Positions 30,001 through 41,095 of a stretch of DNA of 64,000 bases are shown here, piece after piece. Under the pieces are notes generated by a model. That model worked only from the letters and a program-made list of their open reading frames with translations, had not been told where the DNA came from and searched no databases. The translations under genes were made by a program, and so were the position numbers. The DNA lies in assembly GCA_949316235.1 (NCBI GenBank), contig OX438758.1, positions 14,789,731 through 14,853,730 of the forward strand, written 5' to 3'. Positions within the stretch are counted from its first letter, which is position 1; each line of letters begins with the position of its first letter. Origin of the DNA: Oegoconia quadripuncta (Eukaryota > Arthropoda > Insecta > Lepidoptera > Autostichidae).

Positions 30001-31022
30001 ACCACACAAAAACCGTTATCAACTGCTTTCTTTACTGAAATAAGATTAGCGTTCAAATTAGGTACATGAACAACGTCACTAATCTTCGTAACCTCATCAC
30101 ACATCGTAATAGAAATATCGCCAACGCCTTCACTGGATAACACCTCTCCATTAGCAATTGTCACTTTGCCGGTGGGATATCCTTTCACGTTCTCCATCCA
30201 TTCTCGTTTTGAAGTCATATGGGCCGACGCCCCAGAATCTATGTACCATTTAGTACTCTCCACGTCACCAATGACATTCAACGCACTTAAAGAGTTTCTA
30301 TGATTCTCAGATTTCTTTTTCTTGTCCTTCTTATGGGGACAGTCTGGACTCTTATGGCCTGGCTCCCGACAGTCGTAACAGATAATCTGTTTCTTAGTTT
30401 TTGATGAAGATGGCTTAGATTTCTGATTAGTCCGTGTTTTCAGGGCAGTATCCGGGTTATTCTCCTTTGGTTTATTCAATTCATTCAACAATTTCGTCTT
30501 TATCAAGTCAACAGTAATTTCTACATTTGAGTTCTCCAATGCCATAACAAGAGGGGCATACTGTGGAGACAAACCTCCAAGAAGAATAGCAGCGATTGAA
30601 GCATCTTCTATGATCTTGCCGATATCGGCAAGGTCGTGGACTGTTGACATAACAGCATTAATGTACATTTCTATATCGTTGAAATCATCTAGACAGTACC
30701 TGTACAACTTCCGTTCGAGGCTTATTCTACGTCCTAAGCCTTTGTCTTCATACGCAGAGGACAAGGCTTTCCACGCAGCTTTAGCCGTTTCACAAGGTCT
30801 GAGAAGGGTGATTGCCATACCATCAACTGTGAGACAAATTTTCGATAACGCAATCTGATCGTCACGTAACTTTTTCTCAGCGGTAATTTGACTACCTTCA
30901 GGGTATCCGGCAACAGTTTCCCATAAATTTTCGTGTATTAGGTACATACGCATCTTGAATTTCCAAACACCAAAACCGTCTCTGTTTACTAGCGGTTTTA
31001 TTACAGAAATTGAACTTGACAT
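27072..31022 (-). pseudogene. Copia-1 Gag-Pol with one in-frame TAG
   Basis: Starts at the ATG at 31022. Gag has a knuckle CYDCREPGHKSPDC. The protease shows D in WYIDSGASAHMTS. The integrase has the HHCC region (LWHKRLGHL...CVACVEGK), D in HTDVCTLSE, D in LRSDNGTEYVN and E in NSIAERINRT. RT has AFLNGDLQEEVYM, SLYGLKQAPRAW and the catalytic YVDDIIVYY. RNase H has TDADFANC, LSSTEAEYMAL and CSDSQSAQNL. The frame is continuous for 1316 codons except for a TAG at 28556-28554, between integrase and RT. Everything else is open, so the lesion is minimal. If the stop is real, only the part up to integrase would be made without readthrough. Confidence 0.92.
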
Positions 31023-31156
31023 TATTTCACAGCTAATATGTCAAAGACGAAAAAATGAAAAATAAGCGAAATTATAATTTTCGCGACTTTCAACAAATAT
31101 CTTTTACACGCACGTGTTAAATATTTAGTGTTCTTTACCTTTTCGTGCTGATAACG

Positions 31157-31300
31157 TGTGGGAAAATATAAAGTAAGAACACTAGATGTTTACATGGCAA
31201 ATGTATATTTGGAAGTGATTGTCACAGTAAAAGCAGATGTTCTATACTAAAAATTCAAAATAAAATAGTTCTAATATGGCCAGTATCACATCTTACAACA
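31157..31300 (-). repeat. 5' LTR of Copia-1
   Basis: Identical to 26843-26986. The first internal bases on the minus strand (CGTTATCAGCACG, from 31156) are in the position of the primer-binding site and recall the TTATCAG-type initiator-tRNA sites of Copia elements. Confidence 0.92.
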
Positions 31301-31305
31301 ACAAT

Positions 31306-31862
31306 TCAATACTTTAGCAATTCTTAATGCACTCTCAACATCTTGTATATTGTCTTCCTGTAGTAATCGCTCTTTGGCTTTGCTATTCTTTAATCCGATT
31401 ACAAACATGTCTTTGACCACAGATTCCTTTCATTTTTCGAATTTACATGTTAAAGCGAGGTTATTTAAAACTGTGATGTATTCGTCTAGTGTTTCATCAT
31501 CTTTTTGCTGCCTGGTGAAGAAATTATACCTCTCGACCGTTGCGTTTTTACAAGGATTGAATTTTTTGTCAAATTTTTCGATGACGTGGTCAAGTTTGAC
31601 AGTCTGCCTATCGATCTCAAACGAATTAAATATTTCCAATCCTTGATCCCCAAGAACATTCAGAAATATTGCGACTTGTTTTTTGTCTGGAAGTTTCTTA
31701 ATTTCGCTCGCATCAGCGAATACTGTGAATTTTTGTTTTCACAACCTCCATATGTCGGACGAGGTGGCACTTGACAAAGGTTTTAAGTTATTGGTCAAAA
31801 CGAGATTAGGTACCTTGTCGCTCATTGTAGTACGTTTTTCTTACCTTGCTTTCTCGTTTTTT
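31306..31862 (-). pseudogene. Gypsy gag, N-terminal part
   Basis: The readable frame includes VFADASEIKKLPDKKQVAI, LNVLGDQGLEIFNSFE, VIEKFDKKFNPCKNATVERY, FFTRQQKDDETLDEYI and LNNLALTCKFEK. This is the conserved RxxFxxRxQxxxExxDxY core of insect Gypsy Gag. There is a stop near 31737. The reading is cut at 31305 by Copia-1 and resumes at about 26837. Confidence 0.75.
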
Positions 31863-31875
31863 ACTTCTGACACCA

Positions 31876-32016
31876 TGTTTTGAAATAAAATCTGTTATAT
31901 TTCGTGACTGGTTTAATCCGCGGCCATTAAGGAAGAGACAATATTTTCTTACTATTCCAAAGACAAACTTATTTCTCTATGATTATCTTTGAGGCTGTAT
32001 GGGCGGGAATACAACA
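31876..32016 (-). repeat. 5' LTR of the decayed Gypsy
   Basis: The plus strand runs TGTTTTGAAATAAAA... to ...GGGAATACAACA. The inner edge is fixed by the primer-binding site at 31863-31875. The outer edge is inferred from the TG...CA rule (TGTTGTATTCCCGCCC on the minus strand). The second LTR is absent, so it cannot be verified here. Confidence 0.55.
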
Positions 32017-32950
32017 TCCCTGAAAGAACGACATACTTGCAACATTCAGTCTCGACAGTTTGCGAAATGTACACCACATTATTTAATTAGAATGTCAAGC
32101 CAAAGTTTCATAATTTAAAATGTTTTTTGTTTTTGTTGTTGGTTTCTCCCTACAAACCTTCAACAGTTGACAGTACATTCTGTATGGAACTACCAAAAAT
32201 ATTTGTCGCGTTTCTTTGGAAAAGATGTTCAGTTTTGTAGTCTGAACACATGTTTGAGCTGTATGGATTTTACTGACTCCCATGCTAGTGACAGTACCTA
32301 GAGAATAACAAAATAAATGCACATAATTATTATTTCAGTCAATGTTTTATTTAATATCTGTTAAACCCCCCTCCCCCCCATTGCGAGAGCAAATTCTTTT
32401 TTTATATTCTGTATTACCTGTGTTAATTGTTTAGAAAATTAAGTTACTCGTGTAAAATTAATAGGTACCGTAATTGCGGGTTACTTTGGCTTTTAGATTA
32501 TTTTTTTAAATCGCTCGGTATTTTTTTCTGTGTATGACATGTTTTATATTAAATAGTGTTAGTGTGAACTTTGTTGAATTCTGATGACGTATAAATATGC
32601 AAATGTCGATAAAAAAGCATTACATACACATATTTTTTTTAATTAAAATTGGGGCAATGTTGACTTTAGAAGAAGGATACTTTACTTTCATTTTTCAAAT
32701 ATATCTGTAACTCTGTATTTTGTGATTTAGGGTTAAAGTAAAGCATTCGGCAAACAGTATGGTAAATAAGGAAACGATTTAATACGAAAAAACAGATTTA
32801 TTCGAAAACAAAACGTAGAAATTCTTAATTATTTTAATCACAAATCGTTAAAATCACTAAATTATAATCAAATTGAACACTTAATTTTAGGAACATATTC
32901 TTTGTATTTTTCTTATCAATAGTTAGGTATCCTTAAGGTACTTATTACAA
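32017..32950. other. No gene recognised
   Basis: This AT-rich DNA has a C-rich tract (about 32367-32379). I see no domain text or repeat pair. It may be the 3' flank of the pogo-like gene and the Gypsy target. Confidence 0.4.
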
Positions 32951-33676
32951 TTAATCAGACTTTTTTTCTATCTCGGCGATGGTGAAACATCCTTTTTTAA
33001 CCGACTTGGGTGTTTTAATCTTGCATAACACATCACCCCAATGATAAAATTGCTGATCCTTAACGCTTGGCCATCTCCAATATGTCTTGCCTTTTTTCAT
33101 GCATTCAACAAGAACTTTATTTTGCGAGACTGACTTTACCTGCCCTGGATACTTTTTATTATTCCAATTCACCAGGACATAGTCCCCTGTTGAAACTGCA
33201 CCTGCCGCCAACTTAACTTGAGGTAACTTATCATGCCTCGAAGATTCCGCTTTATTCTGACTGATTTCTTGCAAAACTATTAATGATTTCTCCATATTAT
33301 CGTGCGTTGATGATTGTGAATCGTTTTGGGCACATGGCTCATGCTTAGGTTCCAGCAAGCTTTCGACTTGAATAATAGGTGAATGATTTCTAGTAAGTTC
33401 AACTAACCCATCACCTGGAAGACTGGGCATCTCTCGGCATTGAATACTGTCTTCGAACTGTTCAGAGTGATGTAACTGGTCAACTTGAGGAACCGGTGAG
33501 TGTCGCTGAACTTCAGGAGGGAGTAAATAATCTTCATCAGAATCGCAAGTTGTGATATCATCATCTAATTCGGCAATAGAGAAATATCCTTTTTTAACTA
33601 ACTTCGGTTTATCGATCTTGCATAATATATCATTCCAACAGTAAAGTTGTTCATCTTTGATTTTTGGCCACTGCCA
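32951..33676 (-). pseudogene. pogo/Tigger-like transposase C-terminus, second part
   Basis: This continues the gene at 36588-37497 after the retrotransposon insertion. It contains the end of one C-terminal module (WQWPKIKDEQLYCWND, KGYFSIAELD), an acidic spacer and a second full module. The second module includes GDYVLVNWNNKKYPGQV, CMKKGKTYWRWPSVKD, DVLCKIKTPK and KKGCFTIAE. The two modules are clearly duplicates of an about 75-residue domain. This SH3-like end domain follows the DDE core in many insect pogo/Tigger-type proteins. This part of the frame is open to its stop. Confidence 0.65.
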
Positions 33677-33682
33677 AAAAGA
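33677..33682. other. 6-bp target-site duplication of element D
   Basis: AAAAGA here and at 36582-36587 flanks element D. Removing the insert restores the reading of the pogo module across the junction. Confidence 0.7.
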
Positions 33683-34158
33683 AATGAAATGAAATGAAAA
33701 TGAAATGAAAATCATTTATTCATGTAGGCAATACAATATGCACTTATGAACGTCATTTGTTTTTTAAACTACCACTAGCTCGGAACGCGACCACTACTGA
33801 GAAGAGCTAGCGAGAAACTCAGAGGGTTTGTCTCTTTTCAATAAATCATGTACAATCAAAGGTTACAACAATTTTATATATCGTGTAGAGGAGCCGTTTA
33901 ATCCCATGGATTACTTTCATTAATATAGTCTGAAATTTTGTAATATCCCGTTTTACATAATTTTTGTTTTATAATAAGTTTAAATTTATTAAGCGGAAGA
34001 TTCCGTATATCCATGGGAACCTTGTTGTAGAAGCGCACACATTGACCTCTGAATGACTTATTAACTTTACTAAGTCTACTAAAAGGTACAGCTAATTGAT
34101 TTTTGCTCCTTGTATTGACATTATGTCGGTCACAATGTTTCTCGAATGAATATATATT
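33683..34158 (-). repeat. 3' UTR of element D with short tandem tail
   Basis: This non-coding tail ends in repeated ATGAA units (33681-33712). Such 3' microsatellite tails replace poly-A in several CR1/Jockey-group families. Confidence 0.65.
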
Positions 34159-35394
34159 TCACTTAACATATACAAGATTTTCATATATATATTGTGACGA
34201 AAATGTTAAAATATTAATTTCTTTAAATATTTGTCTTAATGTATCTCTTGACCTTAATTTATAAATTGCACGAATAGCTCGTTTCTGTAAGAGAAATATG
34301 CTATCTGTATCAGCAGCGTTTCCCCACAGCAAGATACCATATGACATCAAGCTGTGAAAGTAGCTGAAGTAGACTAAGCGCGCTGTTTCAATATCACAGA
34401 TATTTCGAATTTTCTTAACAGCATATGCGGCAGAACTGAGTCTTTTCATTAGTTTTTTAATATGGGGTCCCCACTGTAACCGAGAATCTAAAGTCATACC
34501 AAGGAATACAGTTGTGTCCACAAGTTCCAACTGTTCATGTTTAATTCTTATTTTGGTGGCAACCTGTTCAACATTAGGTAATGAAAATCTAAGACATTTC
34601 GTTTTGTTCTCATTAAGGAGCAAGTTATTGACTGTGAACCATTCGACTATTTTTGAGACAGCATTATTCACTTCGTCATATGCTAATTGATATCTGTCAA
34701 CTTTAAATATTAAAGAAGTGTCATCAGCAAACAATACGATCTCGTGTCTTTCCTTAGCGAGGTGAGGTAAATCGTTGATATAAACTAAAAATAGGAATGG
34801 TCCCAGTATTGAACCCTGCGGTACGCCCATGCTAACTGCAGATCCTGATGATCTCTCTCCATTGATATCAACCCTCTGAATTCGATCACGTAGATATGAT
34901 TTCATTAGGCTGAGTGCTTGGCCCTGGACGCCATAATGGTGTAGTTTCATAATTAAGATGTCATGGTGGACGCAATCGAAAGCCTTGGACAGATCACAAA
35001 AGATGCCAAGGGCGTCCTGTGAACCCTCCCAGGCATCAAAAATATGTTGTAACAACTCAATACCGGCATCTGTTGTCGAACGTCCCTTAGTGAAACCAAA
35101 TTGTTTGGTTGTAATCAAATTATTCAAATTGAAATGTGAGAGCAATTGATTTAAAATTAAGCTTTCAAATATTTTACTTAAAGTCGGTAAAATTGAGATC
35201 GGTCGGAAGTTTGTACGAACTTGAGTATCACCAGACTTAAATAACGGAATTACTTTACTATGCTTCATCATATCAAGAAACACACCATTATTAGTACACT
35301 GGTTGAAGATAATAGCTAAATGAGGAGCAATATCCTCTATAATAAAACTAATTATTTTAACTGATAGACCATGAAGATCCGCTGTCCTTTTCAT
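34159..35394 (-). pseudogene. Reverse transcriptase of element D (open 411 codons)
   Basis: The long open frame holds all RT blocks in order: IPLFKSGDTQVRTNFRPISI, TKQFGFTKGRSTTDA, GIFCDLSKAFDCVHHDIL, GVPQGSILGPFLFLVYINDL, VLFADDTSLIF, WFTVNNLLLNENKTK and FLGMTLDSRLQWGPHI. The catalytic D (DLSKAFD) and the FADD pair are intact. It ends with LQKRAIRAIYKL. The upstream linker and endonuclease have stops, so the element's Pol is broken although the RT itself is open. Similarity is to the CR1/Daphne/Jockey group, from memory. Confidence 0.85.
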
Positions 35395-35396
35395 AT

Positions 35397-36581
35397 TTAA
35401 AGATTTAAATGTCTTAATAATACATAATGGTGTGTTACATTTTGTTTTAGTAATAATTCAGCGAGAGTGGGGGAAGAATTAAGAGACCTAGTTATCGATA
35501 CTGGAATGTTAGTGAAAAAACTTTCAAACGCGTCCGCGATTTCAGGAGCATTAGTTAATGTTTGACCTTCTACGTTAATTTGGTAATCGAAACTACGAGT
35601 TTTGACTTTTCCAGTTTCAGAGTTGATTACTTGCCAGGTCGTCTTAATCAGGTTTGAGCTACTTATAATCTTGTTACGAACGAACATAGATTTGGCTATC
35701 GTACATACTTGCTTAAATAGCTTTGAGTAGTTCCTGACATACTTTACAAAAAGCTCATTCTGATTTATTGTTTTTTCTTCATATAGCTCGTAAAGTTTTT
35801 CTCTACTTCGATGTATGCCCACTGTGGCCCAGTCACTAAACTTCAAGCCATCATTAATTTTTATTAATTTTGTTTAAAAAACAGAGTCGAATTCATTCTT
35901 CGTTAAATTAAATAAAGTATTATATAGTTTATTCGGATCCTTACAGTAGGATAAGGTGGGTAATTTAACTTTAACATTATTACTAAAGGTTTTTAGCCGA
36001 CCTTCATTTATAGGATTACATATTATAAGTCTTGTGTTATATTTTCCATTAAATGCAAAGTAGCCAACTGACCACTATGATCCGATTTTAATTTATTAAT
36101 TATGTTCTTGTAAGTTGGTTCAACATTTGTGAATATATTGTCGATACAAGTTGCTGTCGAAGAAGTAATTCTAGTAGGCTCTAGAAATAAGTTTTTGAGG
36201 TTATGACAATTGAATAACGATAATAACAAATTACTAAATGGAGATGAACTATCTAAGAGATCTATATTAAAGTCGCCACAAACAATGACACATTTATTAT
36301 TATTACAGATTTTATTTAAAACTTCATCCATAACTTTTTCAAAAGTAGTAAATAATGACTTCCCACGTCTGTATACGCTTACTACAACAAGCTGCTCCAA
36401 TTCTACACAAGCGAGTTCGATAGTTTTTTCAACAGACAAATTGACGATGTCGGTACGTTCTTTGTATTTTAAATTGTTACGAACAATTATCAAAGAACCC
36501 CCATGATTCGCTGTTTGTCTGTTAAATGAACTACCAACCTGGTGATTTTTGAAACTAAACATGAACTGTTCTGACGTAATC
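35397..36581 (-). pseudogene. Endonuclease end and linker of element D (broken)
   Basis: 36581-36023 reads SFNRQTANHGGSLIIVRNN, ELACVELEQLVVVSVYR and VIVCGDFNIDLLDSSS, then ITSSTATCIDNIFTN and KSDHSGQLATL. These are the VYR, GDFN and SDH motifs of an APE endonuclease. After a gap with stops (about 36022-35847), the linker 35846-35397 follows (FVRNKIISSSN, LIKTTWQVIN). At least two frame breaks are seen. Confidence 0.75.
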
Positions 36582-36587
36582 AAAAGA

Positions 36588-37500
36588 TGTTCCTTTTTTC
36601 ATACAACTTATAAAAACTGCATCTTCAGATACTGACTTAACGCATCCTGCATACTTTTTGTCATTCCACTTCACTATTACATAGTCCCCAATACCAATTT
36701 CATTAACCGCTGCTAGCTTATTTTTCGTTAGCTTTTGGTGCCGAGGTAACTTGCTATTGGTGCATTCCTCTTTTAAAAGTTTTGGGGTTTGCTTGTCCAA
36801 GATTGTGGTAAGATTTCGTCTTCTGATGTAGGAGACTGTCTAAACACTTGCGCAGATTCAATTCGAGCATGATCTGCTGATACAGTAGGTAAGTTTTGGT
36901 GTTAGATCTTATTCTGGTTATGCTCAGACTGAAGAATTTGATCAACTTGAAAAACTGGTAAGTCTCTGTCATCTTCAAAAAAGGAATCTGTAAAGAAACG
37001 TCATCTAAATCAATTGATACAAAATCTTCGGTAGACGACGCAAGGCTCATGTTTGCATCGCTGCAACTTGTAGAAGACAAAGATAGCAGTCGCTTTCTTA
37101 AAGGTTTTTTCTTTGTTTTTAATTGTTTATTATGTTGATTAGATGGTTCTGCTTCTAAAATGTCAGTAGCACTGATAGACACACCTGGAGCCACGTCTAG
37201 TTTCTTTTTTCTCGATATTTTTCTTTGCGGACTGCTTTCAATCCGAGCCTGATCCAATTTTTTCATGAAAGAATTCGTAACAAGTTCAGCGTTCACAATA
37301 CGATCTTGCGCCGGCAATCTGCTCAGGGGTTCTTCTTTATTTGTTGGAAATATTCCCGTTTTCCTAAATCCTGAAATCAAGTTGTCTTTAGTCTGAGTCA
37401 ACGAATCTAAGACTTTTTTCAGTAAAGCAGGAAACTGGTCTTTTGGTGTTGTTGGTAGATTTCTCCCAACTTGGCTGCTTTTCCATTCTTGAAGCACCTG
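36588..37500 (-). pseudogene. pogo/Tigger-like transposase C-terminus, first part
   Basis: The reading begins WRQVLQEWK after a possible acceptor (TATGTAAG, about 37501), then PTTPKDQFPALLKKVL and ISGFRKTGIFPTNKEEPL, which ends LSRLP. This is the hallmark end of insect DDE_1 pogo/Tigger transposases. A basic segment (KTKKKPLRKR) follows. The frame shifts at about 36990, with a stop near 36905, and resumes at about 36790 as GIGDYVIVKWNDKKYAGCV followed by CMKKGTSF, where element D interrupts it. The catalytic DDD part is not in the window. Confidence 0.65.
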
Positions 37501-37889
37501 TCTCCACTTACATAATGATATGACGGTACTTCGTTAATGATACAGTTGTTGCTATGGTTCTAAAATGTAACACTATTGCACTTTACTTGTATAAACACAC
37601 AACACTGATTTGATTTTGGGTGCAAAGGGATTTATATTTTATGAAATTTGTTGTAAAAGTCCTAATCTTTTAATGTTTATTTGAGTTCGATTTTCGGCCT
37701 TTAATTTTTGCTAGGATCACTGTACCTTTTGTTCATTGTAACATTTGCAATTGTTCCACTGATTTTTTGTATTACTTTAATCACTTTTACAGTATTATAG
37801 TCTATTAATCTTTACTTTCGCATTTTAAAGAATAAAATTATACGGAGCTAATGTTTACTTCGCTGCGCCACCTAGCGGAAATTGTACCA
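37501..37889. other. Intron-like or unrelated DNA, no gene recognised
   Basis: This AT-rich sequence lies between the pogo-like exon and the Gypsy RT fragment. It contains a duplicated AGTTGACAGTTGAC at about 37902-37915, at the start of the Gypsy similarity. Confidence 0.3.
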
Positions 37890-38187
37890 TTGTCCATTGA
37901 CCAGTTGACAGTTGACAGTACCATTGACCTTGTCAGCGGGTATCATCAGCTTGAAGTAGAGGAGACAGATAGAGCTAAAACCGTATTCACCACCCAGTCA
38001 GGTCACTACGAGTTTACCCGCATGCCGTTCGTCCTAAAAACTGCACCCGCTACCTTTCAGCGGGCAATGGACAACGTACTGAAGGGCCTTCAAGATATTC
38101 ACTGTATGGTTTATCTTGATGACATTATCGTGTATTCGTCCAGCTTACAAGAACACATAGATAAACTACGAAAGGTCTTTGATAGAC
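37890..38187 (+). pseudogene. Gypsy RT fragment, left of Harbinger-2
   Basis: The open frame reads STIDLVSGYHQLEVEETDRA, TVFTTQSGHYEFTRMPF, APATFQRAMDNVLKGL and MVYLDDIIVYSS with EHIDKLRKVFDRL. These are RT blocks with the D of STIDLVSGYHQ and the catalytic YLDD intact. The frame is cut at TCA (38188-38190) by Harbinger-2 and resumes in phase at 47440. Confidence 0.85.
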
Positions 38188-38190
38188 TCA
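38188..38190. other. TCA target-site duplication of Harbinger-2
   Basis: TCA here and at 47437-47439. Excising the insert leaves the Gypsy RT frame uninterrupted across the point, which supports the exact boundary. Confidence 0.8.
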
Positions 38191-38425
38191 TGCCCGTTTT
38201 CACCAACCATCCCTAAAATTTAAGTGTTCCCTATTACGGTCTTGAGGGGCACCTAACGGAACTTTTGCTTTCACCAACGCTTAAGTGTCATCTATAGTCA
38301 TAAGGGGCCCCTTATGTTTAGGGGGTAAACTATCGCCTCCCTAACGTTAAGTGACCGTTATTTTGAGGTTACTTACAATTAATGAAAGTACCTATTTGTT
38401 TGTTAAATAGTTTCACAAGATAAAA

Positions 38426-39849
38426 ATGGATAGTGTAAATGAGTTATTTGAGAGTTTAGATGCAATCGAAGATATAGAATTAATAACTAATCATCGAAGT
38501 TTGTTCAGGCGACCTCGTATTTATCGTGAAAGACCAAATTATTTGATAAAATATGATGATAAAGAATTCTTCATCAGGTACAGGTCGTCAAAGGAAAGTG
38601 TGTTGTTTATATTACAGAAAATAGAACATCGACTGGAATTCCATGATGACAGGTAAGCAGAATTTCTTATAATATAATTTCTATGCATCATTGCAATAAG
38701 CACTTGTTCCTACCCATTTATTTGTTATTTACAGAAATAAATCTGTGGCGCCAATCCAGCAACTTCTCTGTGCGCTTAGATTTTATGCCACAGGTAATCA
38801 AGTAATGTCTGTGGCGGATTTAAATGGTATTAGCGTGGCCACTTGCAGTCGAATAATAAAAAGAGTTTCTCAAGTCATTGTAAGCCTTCGAAGCGAATTT
38901 ATTCAGTTTCCAGAAACTGAAGAAGAACAACAAATAGTAAATGAAGAATTTTACAGGATAGCTCGTTTTCCAAATGTTCTGGGATGTTACACACATAAAG
39001 ATTCAATCGCCTGGTATTTGAAATTATATATATGTGATATGAATGATGAGTAAATTTACAATGTATTACAAAATAAGTAGCTAATGAAATTTTAATGATT
39101 TTAGGTGGCGATGATGCAGAACTTTTTAGAAACAGGAAATCCTATATGTCTATTAATGTGCAGACTATTAGTACAGCAAAATTATTAATAACCGATGTTG
39201 AGGCACGTTGGCCTGGATCAACACATGATTCTACAATTTATCAAAATAGTCGAAGATACACTAAGTTTGAAATTGGTGACTACAGAGGAAATTATTTATT
39301 AGGAGATAGTGGATATCCCTTAAAGGTAAAAATAAAACTATATGTACTACAAAGAATTTATTCAATTATACTTAAAATTAATCCTTTCTTTGTTGATGCC
39401 CATATAAATTATTCAAAGAAAAGCCACCACCTGTAACAAAACAAAAACTTTATAGAAGAATTCATGATATAAATATTTTTTTCTTTCAGAGCCATCTTTT
39501 GACGCCATATCTAAATCCGGCAACTCATGGACAGCAAAAATATAATGAGGCTCATATAAGAACCAGAAATGTAGTCGAGCGACAATATGGCGTTTTAAAA
39601 AGAAGATTTCCTGTCTTAGCCGTTGGAATAAGACTACAATTACCCACAGCTATCAATGTGATACTGGCATGTTGTGTTTTACATAATTTATGTATAATGC
39701 GTAATGAACATGAGCCCATAAATGATGGCTCTATCACTTTGGATGAATTGATCTCAAATGGTCAAACTCCCCACATACCAATATCTATTAGCGACTCAGT
39801 TTATGGTTACCAAAGAACTCAATTAACTCAATATTTTGAAAATATGTAA
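38426..39849 (+). pseudogene. Harbinger-2 DDE transposase (4 exons, damaged)
   Basis: Exons are 38426-38652, 38735-about 39013, 39105-39325 and 39490-39849, with normal GT-AG borders. Text includes LLCALRFYATGNQVMSVADL, GISVATCSRIIKRVSQ, then VEARWPGSTHDSTIYQNS (D), YLLGDSGYPL (D) and RNVVERQYGVLKRRFPVL (E), ending in CCVLHNLCI. Where the first catalytic block should read as a G-x-I-D-x-T-H form, this copy has GCYTHKDSIAW without the aspartate. Exon 2 to exon 3 does not keep phase. The protein is therefore probably inactive. Confidence 0.82.
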
Positions 39850-40267
39850 ATAAATTAATACATACCTTTAATTTGCTCTATTAATGCAGTTTTTATTTCC
39901 ACATCTTTGACAGCTGCTTGTAGTTGTAAATCATAGAGCTTTTTCTTGAACTCCAACTCATCTCTCAATAATTGTTCCTTTAAATTTTCAATACTTTCCT
40001 TTTTTTTATATACATCTCTGATGCTTGAGGTAACTAAAGTTGTAGCATCACTCCGCTCATGATGATTTATCATTTGTGGCCGTCTCCGAGACCACAAAGG
40101 AGTTTTATTAAGGCGGGGTTTATTGAGATCTGTTAATTTCTGAAAATAAGAATGATTTTTACTTTATTAATTTATGTTGATAATTATATAATTTTTAATT
40201 ATTCATATTGTTTTCTTAGCAACTATACATACAGTGTACACAAATAAATAAATATTATTATTGTAGT

Positions 40268-40397
40268 TTATGCCACATTAGTTTATGCCCCAACCCGCAT
40301 TGGGCCAGCGTGGCGGACTATGGCCCATACTCCCTCATATACGAGGGGAGGCCTATATCCCTGCAGTGGGATGGTTACGGGCTGATAATGATGATGC
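40268..40397 (+). mobile_element. RTE-like 3' tail or related SINE
   Basis: An insert in the Myb-like gene's intron has CCCGCATTGGGCCAGCGTGG, then CTCCCTCATATACGAGGGGA, GGCCTATATCCCTGCAGTGG and an end in GATAATGATGATG. This arrangement is the well-known 3' end of lepidopteran RTE-type LINEs, with a short trinucleotide tail. A partial relative lies at about 61960-61995. Confidence 0.6.
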
Positions 40398-41095
40398 CAC
40401 ATAAAATGATTTAATAAAACCATATCTTCCCATGGTTGTCATATGGAAGATGACTTACTTATAGAAGATACTTAGATCAAAACATGTCTATTGACTTGCA
40501 TCTTTCAATGGCCATAGGTTCGCTCTTTTCATTTGTGTTTCTATATATTTCAAAAATAAACTGGATGCTTGTTGATTTGAGATATATATAACAGCATCTT
40601 TGAGATATATAGGGCGTGAACCTATGTATTAGATACATGAACATAAAGAGGAAATAAATATCAAAGGAAACATGGAGATGGAAAAACAGATGGAAATTAC
40701 AATATAGGTCTTTAAATACATAAGATCAGTAATTATATTTTTGAACTTACATTTAGTTCTTCCTGTGTTGTTTCCTCAAAAGTAATTTCTGGATTCTCCT
40801 TTGCCACAGGTGTAAAATTAATACTCTCTATTTCTATCAGCGACGGTTGACTATCATCAATCCGCAACAATTTGGGCAAATACTGGTCAACTTGGACTGT
40901 TGCCTCATTACAGGTTGAATCCCGGTCTTGAACATTAATAATGCCCGTACAACCTCTACCCATTATGTTGCAGACTTGCTCAAGAATTGGGTCTACTTTA
41001 ATCGTTGGAGGTCCACCACCTGTCTGGGTATTGTTTCTGCGTGTAGACCCATAATAAGTTTTGCTTTCGCTCTTCATTTTCTCCCATATTTTCAT

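Larger units (their letters stand above)
26843..31300 (-). mobile_element. Copia-1, near-intact Ty1/Copia with identical LTRs
   Basis: The element is 4458 bp with two 144-bp LTRs (26843-26986 and 31157-31300) that I find identical base for base. A perfect 5-bp duplication ACAAT flanks it (26838-26842 and 31301-31305). One long Pol frame is broken by a single in-frame stop. Identical LTRs indicate a very recent insertion, here into the gag region of an old Gypsy. Confidence 0.93.
24906..32016 (-). mobile_element. Decayed Ty3/Gypsy element hosting Copia-1
   Basis: In minus-strand order it has a 5' LTR (32016-31876), a primer-binding site (TGGTGTCAGAAGT, rc of 31863-31875), gag (about 31850-31306), Copia-1 inserted with an ACAAT duplication, then the gag end, protease (26411-26061), reverse transcriptase (about 25872-25170) and the RNase H start (to 24906). 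Stops and frame changes are frequent throughout. The 3' part, from the end of RNase H to the LTR, is gone at the R1-like junction. Confidence 0.8.
33683..36581 (-). mobile_element. CR1/Jockey-like non-LTR retrotransposon D (5'-truncated)
   Basis: It carries part of an endonuclease, a linker, a full reverse transcriptase and a 3' UTR ending in a (TTTCA)n-type tail (GAAATGAAATGAAATG on the plus strand at 33681-33710). It is flanked by an AAAAGA duplication and inserted into the coding sequence of the pogo-like gene. The 5' part of the endonuclease and any ORF1 are absent, as is usual for LINE insertions. Confidence 0.85.

Noticed and set aside
31876..32016. Envelope gene of an errantivirus-like Gypsy
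   Set aside because: No envelope-like frame was found next to any Gypsy element in the window; after Pol the elements go straight to an LTR or are truncated.
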